DNA from: Sorex araneus
Taxonomy: Eukaryota > Chordata > Mammalia > Eulipotyphla > Soricidae
Direction: 5' to 3'
DNA length: 64,000 nt
Assembly (NCBI RefSeq): GCF_027595985.1
Contig: NC_073305.1
Span: 117,522,114 to 117,586,113 of the forward strand
The notes under the pieces are model-generated. The model was not told the origin of the DNA, made no database searches, and saw nothing but the letters and a program-made list of their open reading frames with translations. Of this stretch, positions 33,987-45,565 are shown piece by piece. Numbering within the stretch: position 1 is the first letter of the stretch; each line of letters opens with the position of its first letter. A program made the position numbers and the translations under genes.

Positions 33987-33997
33987 TTGGGGTTATT

Positions 33998-34248
33998 CAC
34001 TGTCACTGTCACTGTCATCCCATTGCTCATGGATTTGTTCGAGTGGGCACCAGTAATGTCTCTCATTGTGAGACTTATTGTTACTGTTTTTGGCATATCC
34101 AACATGCCATGGGTAGCTTGCCAGGCTCTGCTGTGTGGACGCGATACTCTCAGTAGCTTGCCAGGCTCTCCTAGAGGGGCAGAGGAATCGAACACAGGTC
34201 GGCCGCGTGAAAGGCGAATGCCCTACTGCTGTGCTATCACTCCAGCCC
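33998..34248 (-). mobile_element. SINE-B (tRNA head + RTE-derived body and tail)
   Basis: 251 bp with perfect 11-bp TSD ttggggttatt (33,987-33,997 and 34,249-34,259). On the minus strand: tRNA-like head, B box remnant (cctgtgttcgattcc), core ending ATATGCCAAAAACAGTAACA (diverged here), the RTE-like 3' end (gagcaatgggatgacag) and a (cactgt)n complement tail with no poly(A). SINE-B copies share the SINE-A head but not its body. The RTE link is set out in the findings. Confidence 0.93.
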
Positions 34249-34341
34249 TTGGGGTTATTAAAGAAAAGTTTTCTCTAAATATTGTTTGAAATCTAGATAA
34301 GTCTTAGTATTTGATAATCTGAAATTTTTTTTATATAAATT

Positions 34342-34592
34342 GTGAGCTGGAGAAATAGCACAGTGGGTAGGGCATTTGCCTTGCACACAGCCGACCCAGG
34401 TCTGATTCTCCCGTCCCTCTCGGAGAGCCTAGCAAGTTGCCGAGAGTATCCCGCCCTCATGGCAGAGCCAGGCAAGCTACCCGTGGATATTCAATATGCC
34501 AAAAACAGTAACAACAAGTCTCACAATGGAGACATTACTGGTGCCTGCTCGAGCAAATCGATGAGCAATGGGGTGACAGTGATACAGTGGTA
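34342..34592 (+). mobile_element. SINE-B copy
   Basis: A box tagcacagtgg (34,356-34,366), B box ggtctgattctc, core tcggagagcctagcaag..aatatgccaaaaacagtaac, and tail gagcaatggggtgacagtgatacag. The tail matches the end of the RTE copy at 2.0 kb (gatgacaagtgatacaagtg). It forms an inverted pair with the previous SINE-B, about 93 bp away. Confidence 0.92.
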
Positions 34593-34610
34593 AATTTTGA
34601 AATACATGCC

Positions 34611-35080
34611 TGTGGTGCAGGCTAACAGGCACTGGGGCAGGAAAAACCAAACCTTAAAAAATGGTCCTGAAATGATACCTCCCAAGGGGGAGTAAATGGG
34701 CAGAGAGAGCAAAACAGGATGCCTGCAACTGTGTATGGCTTGGAGCCTCACTTCAGTCCTTCACATGTGCCTACAATGTAGAAACCATCATGCACACCTT
34801 ATTCTAACCCAAACATACAGCCTTGAAGGGCATTGTACCCGGGACAAAGCAAAGAGAAAAAAGTAGTAATAGGCCAATAGTGTTACGCTCTAATATAATT
34901 GGACCTTCTGTAAGCCAAGACTCTCTGTAACAATGTGCATATATGGCAATAAAGTTGATTTGTGATCACTGAATCAGCTGTCAGATCTACACATCTGCCC
35001 TCCTTCGCCCCATCAACAGGTTCATGCCGGGACTGGTGCACAACATGTCTAGGCGTTTGGGGGATAACAGTTCCCTAACA
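34611..35080 (+). mobile_element. Probable solo LTR (about 470 bp), family unknown
   Basis: Begins TGTGGTGCAGG and ends CCCTAACA, so it has TG..CA ends with short TGT/ACA inverted termini. A polyadenylation signal (ggcaataaag) lies near 34,950, about 130 bp before the end. Flanks catgcc and catatc are weak 6-bp TSD candidates (4 of 6). No coding capacity. Boundaries are tentative. Confidence 0.45.
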
Positions 35081-35103
35081 CATATCCAATTAATTTATTT
35101 AGG

Positions 35104-35346
35104 TTTGGAGAGTTAGCAGAGCAGTAGGGCGTTTGCCTTGCACGCAGCTGACCAGGGTTCGGTTCCTCCCACCCTCCCGGAGAGCCCGGCAGGCTACCAA
35201 GAGTATCTCGCCCGCATGACAGTGTCTGGTCTGCTACTTGTGGCGTATTCAATATGCCAAAAACAGTAATAATGTTACTGGTCTCACAATGGAGACGCTA
35301 CTGGTGCCCGCTTGAGCAAATCGATGAGCAACGGGATGACAGTGAC
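35104..35346 (+). mobile_element. SINE-B copy
   Basis: Head tttggagagttagcagagcag, B box ggttcggttcc, core ccggagagcccggcagg, a small duplication at aacagtaataatgttactgg, and tail gagcaacgggatgacagtg. Confidence 0.9.
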
Positions 35347-35960
35347 CTAGAAAATAATTTTCATAAATCAATTTTTAATTTTTCTTCAATTAATTTTACT
35401 CATTAATATAAAATATCAGATTTATTTCAGAGTTCTGTTATGTAATTTGTATTCTGATCCACTGCTCTATCTCTTATTCATGTAGTAGTAAAAGATTACC
35501 TTATATTTGGTTATATCTAGTAGGGCCACATTCCATGGAATTTTATTTTATAGAATTTTTATGGATAACGTTGCTTGAAAGTAGATAATTTTGCTTATTA
35601 AATTTTGTATTTGAAAATTCCCAATTTTAGGGAAATGATTTAGCATTTTTGTTGAGATGATATTAAAGCATTAATGTATTTTTTTGTGATGTGACTTTTA
35701 TTTAATTTTTTCTTATTGCTTAATAGCATTACTTTTCCTCATACGGGGCATATATACTTTTCTTTCATTCTTTTTCTTTTTTAAATTTTTGGTGTTAGTT
35801 GTGCTGTAGACTAAAATAGCAATACAAACAAAACCAAATCAAGTCATCATCTAAATAACCATCTGACCAATGAAATTAACCATTTGGTGCCCTAAACCAG
35901 ATAAGCATATTTTAATGTAACTTCAGAGTAGAGTGGTTTGGTGCCTCTAAGATCAATGTT
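35347..35960. other. AT-rich unassigned DNA
   Basis: No gene or diagnostic repeat motif. Confidence 0.45.
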
Positions 35961-36165
35961 TCACAATCTTTTACTGGCGATGCCGCTCTTCTAACATTGT
36001 TTCTTTTCTGTGGCCCCCTGTCCTCCTGGTTGACTTCACAGTTTTGGACTGTGCCCTAACCCTTACTCCCGCTTATTCACTTTTCACTTGTGATCTCCTT
36101 GGAGAGTCCTGGGTGCCCACAAGTGTCATAGTGCCCCAGCTTGAAAAATGCTACTTCAGATCATT
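35961..36165. mobile_element. Possible hAT-like DNA transposon relic
   Basis: The termini caatgtttcacaatc and, inverted, agtagcatttttcaagc resemble hAT/Charlie-type inverted repeats (CAGTGTTTCTCAA-like). The interior is C-rich without an ORF. An 8-bp TSD is not clear. Confidence 0.3.
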
Positions 36166-36264
36166 CAGAGATTCAGTTTGTTTTTTTTAATGTCATTTCA
36201 CTATCCTATCCTATTGGGCATTGCTTTCTTGTGACAACAGTTTCTTAGCATCACATTCATCTTT

Positions 36265-37608
36265 TAGCCTATTGGCAGGAGGGCAAAAGCAAGCTAGAGT
36301 GTTTAAAGAGAAGATCCGAATTTTCCCTTATTACTTCTGCTCATGCGTATTGTAGGATATCATTGGTTTGTCCTTCCTCCCTTGCCACAAAGATCTTAGG
36401 TTTATCTGGTAATAATCTCTAAACATTTTAAGACAACATTGGTATGTCTTGTTCCCCTTACTACAGGAAGCTTAGGTTTATCACAGTGCTCCCGGGGCAC
36501 TTCCATTCCACTGTGTTTATCTGTAAACTCCTCTCCATGCTTTCTTCACGAACCGGTCTATCACTTTTTCCCCCTAATTAGACTCTGTTAACTTGTAAGG
36601 TCAGATTCCTCAGAAATCTATGATTCTATATGTGTGAGTGAAATATTGCCTTTCTCCTCTCTTTATGTCTTTTGAATAGCTTACTTTAAAGCAATGTCCT
36701 TTTTGTATGGACAAAGGAAGACAGTTAAATTATGCTTTTGTAACGTGGGATTTAATTGACTTCGAATATTATTCATTCCAGGGCATCTGCTTTCTTGACT
36801 AAAGCCTCAGTTGCTCTTAGTTCTTAGTACCCCCAAAGCAGGGTCCCGATGAGGGGATTGAAGGGGCCCAGGGCAAGCTGTGAGCTACCCTGGTATCAAT
36901 ATGGGGCAGGCCAAAGCGCCACGATTCTTAACTATAAGTTAAGAGCTTGATCATGGACAAATGCTGTCATGATCCAAAAGCAACGACGAGACTAGGACCC
37001 TGCGTGGGATAGGAAAGGCTAATCTGGCCTGAGCACTGTAGTTGAGATCAAAATGGCCCCTTGAAAGCAATTCTATAAGCTTAATGTATCTCTTATTGTG
37101 TCCATACAAAATGATTAATATTATGAATGCTTATATGTTAGTTGGACAAGGAGAGGAGAAACACACCCATGGGATTCTGCTCTTGGTGGGCTTGTCCTGC
37201 TGAAAGAGAATCTGTCCTAGAAGCAGCATCCCCAGAGGGAAAGAACTTTACCCCTATTGATTGTGACCACACCTATGTGTAAACCCCAACTCCTCATGCT
37301 GGGGGGATTTAACTAAGCTGTAAGAGTGGGCTTGGGGGGGCCAGATCTGGAGAGGCCAGATCTGGGAGATCCAGATCCAGGGTGAGAAGGAGAATGAAGT
37401 AGCATGGGGGAGGAAGAAATAGGAGGAGAATCAGAGGAGAATGGAGATGGGAATGGAATAAACTGCAACTGAGACCAACCAGCCTGGCTCCAGTTCCTTC
37501 CTTCACCTGCCCATAGTCATTGGCCTCCAAGGGGTAGGGGAAGCGGCGTGAGACTACGGAACAAGGCAGTGTGAGAGATAGGGCATCGATGCCCTGTGCC
37601 ACCCCCCA
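36265..37608 (+). mobile_element. Unassigned LTR-like repeat, plus copy (about 1.3 kb)
   Basis: Inverted homologue of 30,630-31,915, visibly about 75-85% similar across its length. AATAAA at 37,457-37,462 is followed by about 150 bp (R-U5-like). Near its end it carries a perfect 16-bp palindrome agggcatcgatgccct (37,580-37,595) and two ccagatctgg palindromes near 37,342-37,366. No protein-coding content. Confidence 0.6.
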
Positions 37609-37968
37609 ACTTTTTTTGTGTGATTACACACATATTGACTACCAAAAGCAGTATCCAGCAACACATCTATTTGTATGAAAAACTAAAATATGTTATTTCC
37701 AGGTAGCAGAAAAATGTATAACTAAACACAGGGAACTTTTACTATTTTCTACCATTATGTCTCTTAAATGTTGTTTTAAATATGAGATTATATTTGTTTA
37801 TTATATTTGTATTATTTTTTTATATTTTATTTAAAATGTGCATAATTAAAAATTATTTTAATGCAAGAGTTTCAGCATCATCTTATAAAAAACATCATGA
37901 TTCCTTGCAGGACAAATCTATAAACATTATAAGGAAATGTATTATACTATTTTATAAAAACCCAAATC

Positions 37969-38152
37969 TAAGGGCTAGAGCGATAATATAATATAGCTTG
38001 ATAAGGGTGCTCGCCTTATACATGGTTAACCCAGGTTTGATCTCTGGCACCATATATGATCCCGTGAGCCTCACCAGGAGTGATCCCTGAGTTCAAAGCC
38101 TGGAGTAAACCTTGAGCACTGCTGGTTGCGATGCCAAAACAAACAAAAAAGA
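37969..38152 (+). mobile_element. SINE-A, diverged
   Basis: Head agggctagagcgataatataatat, B box ggtttgatctc, body caggagtgatccctgag and tail aaacaaacaaaaaag. Confidence 0.82.
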
Positions 38153-38339
38153 ATTTTGATCTAATTAAGAGTTAGATGTTGAATTTTGTTAAACGGCTAT
38201 TAGTTTTCTGTGAAACTAATAGTTTAACTTTTTACTTGAAATGTTTTTCTGGAAGAAGAATGTTAATACTTAGCTCTCCTAATATTCCTAAAATAGGCCA
38301 CATGTAGTCAAGAAAATTATTGTTATTACTAGTTTTATT

Positions 38340-38552
38340 ATCACTGTTATAGGGAATATCCCCAGCAGTCCACCGGTCAGTTCAAGCAATGTTTGGCTTA
38401 GTGGCTGGACTCACTGTGTTTGGCTCAGGGACCAGTGGTGAGCTCAGGTCGGCCCCAATTCAGTCAGGGACCACTCAGTCCCGGGGATTGAATCCGGGCC
38501 CTTGACCACTATAAGCATGTGTGCTACCATCTGAGTTACCTCTCAGCTCCAG
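38340..38552 (-). mobile_element. Third, unassigned tRNA-headed SINE candidate
   Basis: On the minus strand: cctggagctgagaggtaac, tcagatggtagcacacatgc (A-box-like), a B-box-like ggattcaatcc and a 140-bp body (gggactgagtggtccctgac, tggtccctgagcc) unlike SINE-A or SINE-B. No TSD or A tail recognised. Only one copy here. Confidence 0.45.
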
Positions 38553-38599
38553 GAAAATTGCAATTATCCTCTGCTATATAGCTTGCTAACATTTTATCT

Positions 38600-38852
38600 A
38601 GTGTCACTGTATCACTGTCATCCCATTGCTCATCAATTTGTTTGAGCAGGCACCAGAAACTTCTCCATTGTGAGACTTGATACTGTTTTTGGCATATCGA
38701 ATACGCCACAGGTAGCATATCAGGTTCTGCCGTGCGGGCAAGATACTCTCGGTAGCTTGCCTTGCCAGCCTCTCTGAGAAGGGTGGAGGAATCGAACCCG
38801 GGTCGGCTGCATGTAAGGCAAATGCCCTCCCCCCGTACTATCACTCCAGTCC
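38600..38852 (-). mobile_element. SINE-B copy
   Basis: Reverse copy with tail complement gtgtcactgtatcactgtcatcccattgc (read in parts), core tttttggcatatcgaatacgcc, B box complement ggaatcgaacccgg and head ctatcactccagtcc. Confidence 0.9.
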
Positions 38853-40926
38853 TTTTTTGCAATTATTCTCAAATGTGAGATTCCTTTAAAATATTTTTTA
38901 CTTCATTTCTTCTAAAACAATTTTGGAAAATATTCTTTTTCTATGCTCCAAATAATTTTAGACATCAGAGTTATCTATTTCTCTGATATTTCCTATGAAT
39001 TTCTCTACACCAGGTACACTGGGATCATGTTGAGCTTTAGCAATGTTTTCTCTTTTAAGCAGGCCCTTTCTTTCCCAGACACATTTTCTAGAAATAATAT
39101 ATTTGGATTATTAAACTATTTACAATAATGTGGCATATTGCTATTTTAGAACATTTTAATGTATTGTCTGAAGTTATTTTGTGTAGTTACTTCCTATTGT
39201 GAATGTTTTCTACTTTTTATGACTAGGCATTTAGTGTTTATCAATATACTCTGTGTCTGTGTGTTGGTTTATTCAGTTTTCAGATTTACTTATTAGTTTT
39301 GTCATTTTCCCTGTATCTTTTGTTTTGTATATTTCTCTTGAATATAGCATGTAATTGGCAGTTGATTTCTAGTCTGGTCTGAGAGTTTATTTTTAATAAG
39401 TGAGTTTACTTCATTTACATTTTTATATGAAATATATATATTCTGCCTAGGTTTATTGTCATATTTTATGTTAAGCTTTCTGAATAATGACAGACCTCAT
39501 TGCTGTTCATTTCTTACTTTTCAATGTTTGTTTTCATAAATTTGAGCAAAATTTTTGCTGTTATTTGATTTATCAACCTATTATTTGATTCAACAACTGA
39601 AATGTCCTGATTTCCCTGAGCACTGAAAATTCAGCTTTCTTTTTGCCTTCCTTTCTCTTACTCTTTCTATTTCATCAGGACATGTTATTTTTATCTTTTC
39701 TGACCAGAATTATCACATTTGCTTTGGTCTTAGTCTTATTCTAAAATCAGTGTAATGCTCAGTTTCAGAAATTTGGACTGTTTTTCCATTTATTTTTTAT
39801 GTAAAATTTATTTTTTACTTAATGCTGATTTTAAACTTAAATTTGTAAATATTTGTATCTTTTTGCTTTAATCAAAAAGCTATTTGCTAAGAATATATTA
39901 TGAGCTAAACTTTCTTTCTTTGAATACTTTGTAGGAATTATCACTTTAAATATTGGTAAGGTGAAATCTAGTACAAATCTTACTTTTTTTGCTTTGTATG
40001 AAAATTAATTTTTTCTGTCTGACAAAAGATTTTTTTATCTCTGAATATAATAATTTTATTAAAATGTTTCTATAATTTATTCTTTTATATCTTTTTAAAT
40101 TCCTGGCACAGAGTGTAACTTTATATAAATTCCAATATATGTTTAATAACATATAACTTTTGCTGATTTTTATTTCTAAAAAGTATATTGAAATAAATAT
40201 TGAATATTTTCTTAACTATTTTGTCCTGTTATTTTGACTTTCTTATTATCAAATCTACTGTGTGTATTTTAATGTTCCCTGACTATCTCCTATATCTGCA
40301 ATATTTTTGAATCTGTTTATTTTCACCTCATTTGCTATTTCATTCATTTGTCTTTTCACCTTTACCTTATTTCCATCAATTCTGAGACTTGCTCGCGTTG
40401 TTGTCTGTCAGACATTCCATTTCGTTTGTCCACATTGCAAACCCTCTTGTTTCACCAGGCATCATCTTCTTTTATAGTATTAAAATTTTTTCTCTGCTGA
40501 GGTAAGGTTTCTTCATTGTGCTCTTGTATAAGTAAATTGTTCCATTATGTTTTGAAACTCAGGATGATATATTTTTTAATTGGCTTGCAATAACAGAGGA
40601 AGTGTCTTAAGGAGATTTTTCAGAAGTGGAGCTGCCTCATGTACAAGTGGTACATGAATTCTTGTAGAAGGAATTGGTAACTTGGGACATCTTATATACA
40701 AAACCTTTTTGTATGTTTTGGTGAACATTTTACATCTGCCAGTTGTCTCTCCAGTGGTCTGTTAATATCAGTGTATGGCATTGTAGGAAAAGGGTTAACC
40801 TGGTTCCTTTATAATAGCAACTTATTTTTATTCCAGTAATACTTTCCTCAATATCTGTTGTTAGAGGTTTCAGGAGAGGATCAGGGTCTATTGGAATTCT
40901 GTGTGATGCATATCTGCCCACAAATG

Positions 40927-40928
<2 letters not shown>
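38853..40928. other. T-rich, repeat-poor stretch; possible decayed LINE
   Basis: No coding sequence. Long T-rich runs may be very old L1 antisense sequence, but no diagnostic peptide survives. Confidence 0.35.
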
Positions 40929-40974
<46 letters not shown>

Positions 40975-40994
40975 AGAGAGAGAGAGAGAGAGAA
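40929..40994 (+). repeat. (TG)21 followed by (GA)n microsatellite
   Basis: Uninterrupted TG dinucleotides at 40,929-40,970, then ttt and a GA run at 40,974-40,994. Likely polymorphic. Confidence 0.98.
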
Positions 40995-40999
40995 AAAGA

Positions 41000-42299
41000 G
41001 AGAAAGAAATTTTTGAAAAGAATGAGGACATAGGAAAAAAAAAACAGTACTGATATTTTTAAGGCAAATGTTTTGATTTCACTGTAGACGCTCTGGAAAC
41101 TATGTGGCAAATATTAGTGCACATAAATATGAACTTAATATGAACTTCATCAGCATTTCTACTTCTTATTCTAAATTAGAAGATACAATAGAATAAAATT
41201 AAAAGTTAAAAGTTCTCTCTAATTAAAAGCTTTGTAAGCTGAGATTTTTCACTGAGTTTGATGCTAAAAAGTTAATGACTACCTATTGTATGTAAAATAT
41301 TAAGCATAAGTGAAAAATTTGAACTGCTAAAATGTACCAACAGTGAAAAATACATCTAGAACCCCCTATAAGTAAACTATGAGAAATATTAATTTTTGAG
41401 TCATTAATTTTATATGAAGTATTATTTCACATAGGAATTATGAGGAGGGGAGAAGAGAGAGGGAAAGAGAAAGAGACATGTACAAAAGAGCATGTAACTT
41501 TTCTGTTTTCTATTGGATTCCCACAACTCCCTCACCCTGAAAGGACAGTTAAAATGTTATTGTCTTAGTTGGCAGGAATGATATCCAGGCTGCACCGTGT
41601 TGATATCATGCTTGCGGAAAGTCCTATGATGATAATAATGTATTATCTTCTATCCCTTTTTCCTTTTTTGATTCCGAGCCTCCCACATTTTTTTTTTTTG
41701 TCTACACAGAAGCCTTGCTAGACTTGTCTGCTGTTCACTTTGGCTGTTGCTGCTGGAGGCAAGGAGGGATTTTCTAAAGTGATGTTTCTAACTTCAGGGG
41801 TAAAAAAAAAAAAAGTGAGCAATTTATTTGAAGCGTTTCAAAGAGCATCTCTTTGACTGCCTGGAGTAATCTGGAGAAGTAGGAAAGTTCCAGTATCCTT
41901 CCAATCTCTTAATTTGCACAGTTTCCACAATCATATTATTCTGAGGGCAGAATGACGGCCTTCCTGAGGTGTCCTTTGTGAAGACAGGAGCCTTGCAGCT
42001 GGCTGGGGCAGAGAGAGTACTCATTTATAATTTAAGTCCTGAAAAGCACGATCTACCTCCATGGGATTAGATAAATAAAAAAGAAAGAATGCCACTAGAA
42101 AACCCAAATAATCAACTGTTACCGACCGTGAAACACTGAAGCGGTGAGGAGGAGGACAGGAAGTAAAATCTAATAAAAAAAATTATGTGAAGAGTGTTCT
42201 ATGAAAGTCATTTTTTATTACAAAGGCAATAACATCTTTCCATCAATTTTGTACAATAATTTTAATAACCTGTAGTGAATGTTAGTAAATCATATTGAC
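41000..42299. other. Repeat-free unique DNA
   Basis: No SINE, LINE or LTR recognised. A short T tract lies at 41,689-41,699 and an A tract at 41,803-41,815. The region resembles slowly evolving noncoding DNA, but this cannot be tested here. The minus-strand open frame of 66 codons at 41,824-42,024 lacks support as a gene. Confidence 0.4.
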
Positions 42300-42620
42300 C
42301 CTTAAGGTCTCGAGATGGCTCGAAATAAACATGCACAGATTAACCATGTTGCTGCTCTTCAGCTCTGTTATGCAAACAATTATATACAAGGTCAGACCAG
42401 GGCACCATTGATATTGTACGCCAACCAATTTATTCCTAGGACCCTTGACCTCATTTTAATGTGTGCATTCAAAAGAAAACCCCATGCAGCATTGTTAGCT
42501 GCAGCCTCCAAAAATTGGGAGGTTAGCGTGTTTTTCCCTCCGAACAACAGGGGTTTGAAAATTGTGTTAGCAACTCAATTCAGTTAATACAGCAGAAAGT
42601 TTGGGCATCATTTAAAATTT
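42300..42620. promoter_or_regulatory. Candidate conserved noncoding element
   Basis: Compositionally balanced, transposon-free segment dense in developmental transcription-factor-like words: ATGCAAAC (octamer half, 42,370-42,377), CAATTATA (homeodomain-like, next to it), a CATTGTTAG (SOX-like) word and tgcagc/gctgca repeats. A 90-codon open frame crosses it on the plus strand (42,315-42,587) but has no recognisable domain. Proposed as enhancer-like only by appearance. Confidence 0.3.
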
Positions 42621-42907
42621 TTTTACTCAACCAGCATGTTTTTGTTCATCTTATAAATTTCATTATGTCATATCTAGTTTAAAAACTGAATGAAAGAAGA
42701 GATAAAAGCATAGTAAATTATTATTATTATTAATATTATTTTTTAAAAATCGTAGTGACCTCAGTTAATGTCCGAATAGCTTTCTACTCTCTCTTTTTCC
42801 CTTGTAAGGATTGTGCCTTTAGTTGGATTTTGGTTTGTGTTCATGGTTTTTATCAGTATTATTTAATTTGAACATTTAATCTTTTTGAGTCAAATACATT
42901 TTATATT

Positions 42908-43078
42908 TTGGTGACTCAGCCACACCCAAAGGTGTCAGAGTTTACTTCTGGTTCGTGCTCAGGGATCACTTCTGGAGATGCTCAAGGGACCATATGTCAT
43001 GATGGGGGTATGGGGGTAGAACATGGGTTGACAGCATGCAAGGCAAGTCTGATTCCCCCTATATGTATGCCAGTCCTC
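42908..43078 (-). mobile_element. SINE-A, degenerate
   Basis: Complement of the body (gactcagccacacccaaaggtg, cgtgctcagggatcacttctgg, ctcaagggaccatatg) and a damaged head with a gggggta insertion. Confidence 0.72.
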
Positions 43079-45404
43079 AAAATACATTTTTTTAAGTAAA
43101 TATAATATTCTAAAGTAGCTTGACTTAACAAAGTAAGCAAATTCATATCATACTTCCTATGAGTTACAGATATCTTTTTTAGGAAGCAATAAGTGACCTG
43201 AAAGGTGAATACAAAGAAGACAGAATGAATCACAGAAAAAAAAATTTAATCTAACGTGCTTTAAAACCAATTATATTTTTAATACCATCTATCCTCAATG
43301 GGCCCTCAAGAAGCATACACATATTACTAGAGCCATCATTAGGATTTCAGGAATGACTTTAAATCTTTCTGTGGCAAATATTTCCAATCATTTGTAAATT
43401 TAATTATCAAGTTAGCAAGCACCCAGATTTGATTAACATGTTTGCAAACATGATTATGCTCCAGGAACAGCATCTATGCTTCCTCCCTCAGATCTCCCTT
43501 TAATCTCTTCACAGTGCAAGGCTTGTCTGGGCTCAAATTAAGAATTTGTATTGGAAGCCACAGAAGCAATATCTGTATATTACAGTACAAAAAAAGGCGA
43601 GGTTTGTTCTCAATTCCCCTTGCTGGTATTTTCTACCTTTGTAAATTATTGAAAGCAACACATTCGTTCAACTTATATTTTATGTAAGTCTCAAATGGTA
43701 TCATAAATAGTGTATGCACAGACATATATTTCCGTATTAGTCCCCAAAAATGATGCTGCTACTAAAGTTCAGTTTAATGAATTTCTAAAGCTCCCTGTTA
43801 ATTCTATTTCATGGTAGCTTTGCATTTTTATGAAATTTGAAAGCATATGTTATAATTGCTAATATCTGAAATTAATAGAAGTAAACCAGAGAGCTCACTG
43901 TTTCTCTTTGCTTTAAGATTCATTCATAGACAGTGTTGACCACATTTTGTGTGTGTGTTTCTAGTATCTCCTTGCACATTCACATTAAATAAAATCTATT
44001 TAAAATAGGTTTCTTGTTCATTAATTATTATACAATTACTAATAATATAACCATAATTCATTTTATTATTATGTGGATTTTATTATATGTACACCTTATA
44101 GTACTATGTCACAGATCTTAAACAATTTTATTGTGTTCAGCAATATTTTTAGACTCAACAAGGAATAATGGATTTATTTTCCTCTCCAAGTACTTCTCTC
44201 AATTCCAGTTGTACCTACTATCTGAGATGGTTGATGGGTCTCCGTGGACTGTCTTAGAGGTGGAAGATGCGAGGCACAGATACCTCTCAGGGGAAGGGTC
44301 TCTGTTAAGAGGACAACAAGAATAAAATACAAGTTTCAAGGGAGCTATTGCCAGGGCTGTTTCTTTCTGTAACTTGTCCTTCAGTATTTTTAAAGGGACT
44401 TAAAGAGTAGAAAGATAATTTAATCTTCCCATCAAAACCTTGAAAACCAAAATCAAGATGCTAAAAGTAAGGAAGAGTAAGCAGTAAGAGTGAATTTCCA
44501 AGTGCATGTGGCTATGGATAAGGAATGTTGAGAAGATTGCTGACAACCTTCTGATCATGCCTGTGGTAAGGTATGATGAAGCTGGTGCTGAGGATGCCAG
44601 AAATGGTTGTGTACATGGGTCTCCAAAGAGTCCAGAATAAAGTAATCTGGGCCTCTTCTCTCACCTTGAGCAGAAAGGACTAGTCTGAATAATTATACTC
44701 TTTAATGATTTTTAGTTTATTTTAACATGACACATATTTATTCAAAGATAAAGCTTAGGAAGGTATTTATAAAGTAAAACCAAGCAAAGGCATGATTTTT
44801 AGGAAATAAAAGCTCTTAGGAAAGTCCACGTGAAAGTTAGAATGTGAAAAAATTGTTGTAGATTTTTTTTTTCTAAATCGGTAGTTACTTTTAAGCTTCT
44901 CCTTCTCCAAAAAACATCTCACTATCTTTTTGAAGTATCACTGCTCTCCCATACAAAATGTGGATGAGTCTGAAGAAAAAGAAAAGTTAAAGGTTAGAAC
45001 TTCCAACAGAATTTTGCTTAGAAAAGGCCATTAAGGTGATTTTGCACTGACATTTGTTTTAGCAAGGAGAAAACATTGCATCTTTTTGGTTTAATTTTAT
45101 AAAATTTGCCCATGGTTGCACCTGCTGGGTTACCAATCTTGGTTTCATATTTCACAGCTATCAAGTAAGTCTTTTCTAACCTTGCTCCACTGCCATAGCC
45201 AACCCTGAATTTAGCAACTTAGATGCCCATTTTCCCTGATGGATAATGGGGATTATTCTTTAGAACTCTTAGTTTTTACTTTTGCTGTCAGATGGCCCTG
45301 AATTATCAAGGCTATCTACAAGAATACAGAGTACGACAAGTATATAAGATAGCTCCACCCCAGAAAATCTTGATACTTCCTTGGACTCAATATCTGACTT
45401 TTTT
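43079..45404. other. Repeat-poor unique DNA
   Basis: Over 2.3 kb without recognised repeats and without a convincing ORF. Contains the perfect 16-bp palindrome catgtttgcaaacatg at 43,437-43,452 (overlapping forkhead-like TGTTTGC/GCAAACA sites). Confidence 0.45.
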
Positions 45405-45565
45405 ATCATTGGTTTTGAATCACACCTGGTGGTGCTCAGGGCTTACTCCTGGCTATGTGCTCAGAGGTCACTCCTGGTGAGTTTGTGGGAGATCACGTAG
45501 GCTCTGGGGATTGAACCTAGGTTAGTCACATGCAAAGTAAGTGCCTTACCCTCTCTACAACCTAG
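45405..45565 (-). mobile_element. SINE-A, diverged
   Basis: Complement: gaatcacacctggtggtgctc, ggcttactcctggc, gggattgaacctagg (B box complement). Confidence 0.78.

Noticed and set aside
34293..34593. Open frames repeatedly found across SINE copies (GRAFALHTADPG-like peptides)
   Set aside because: These are translations of the SINE-A/SINE-B head and core and recur wherever a copy lies.
42315..42587. 90-codon open frame in the repeat-poor block
   Set aside because: No domain recognised, no splice or promoter context. Better explained as conserved noncoding DNA or chance.
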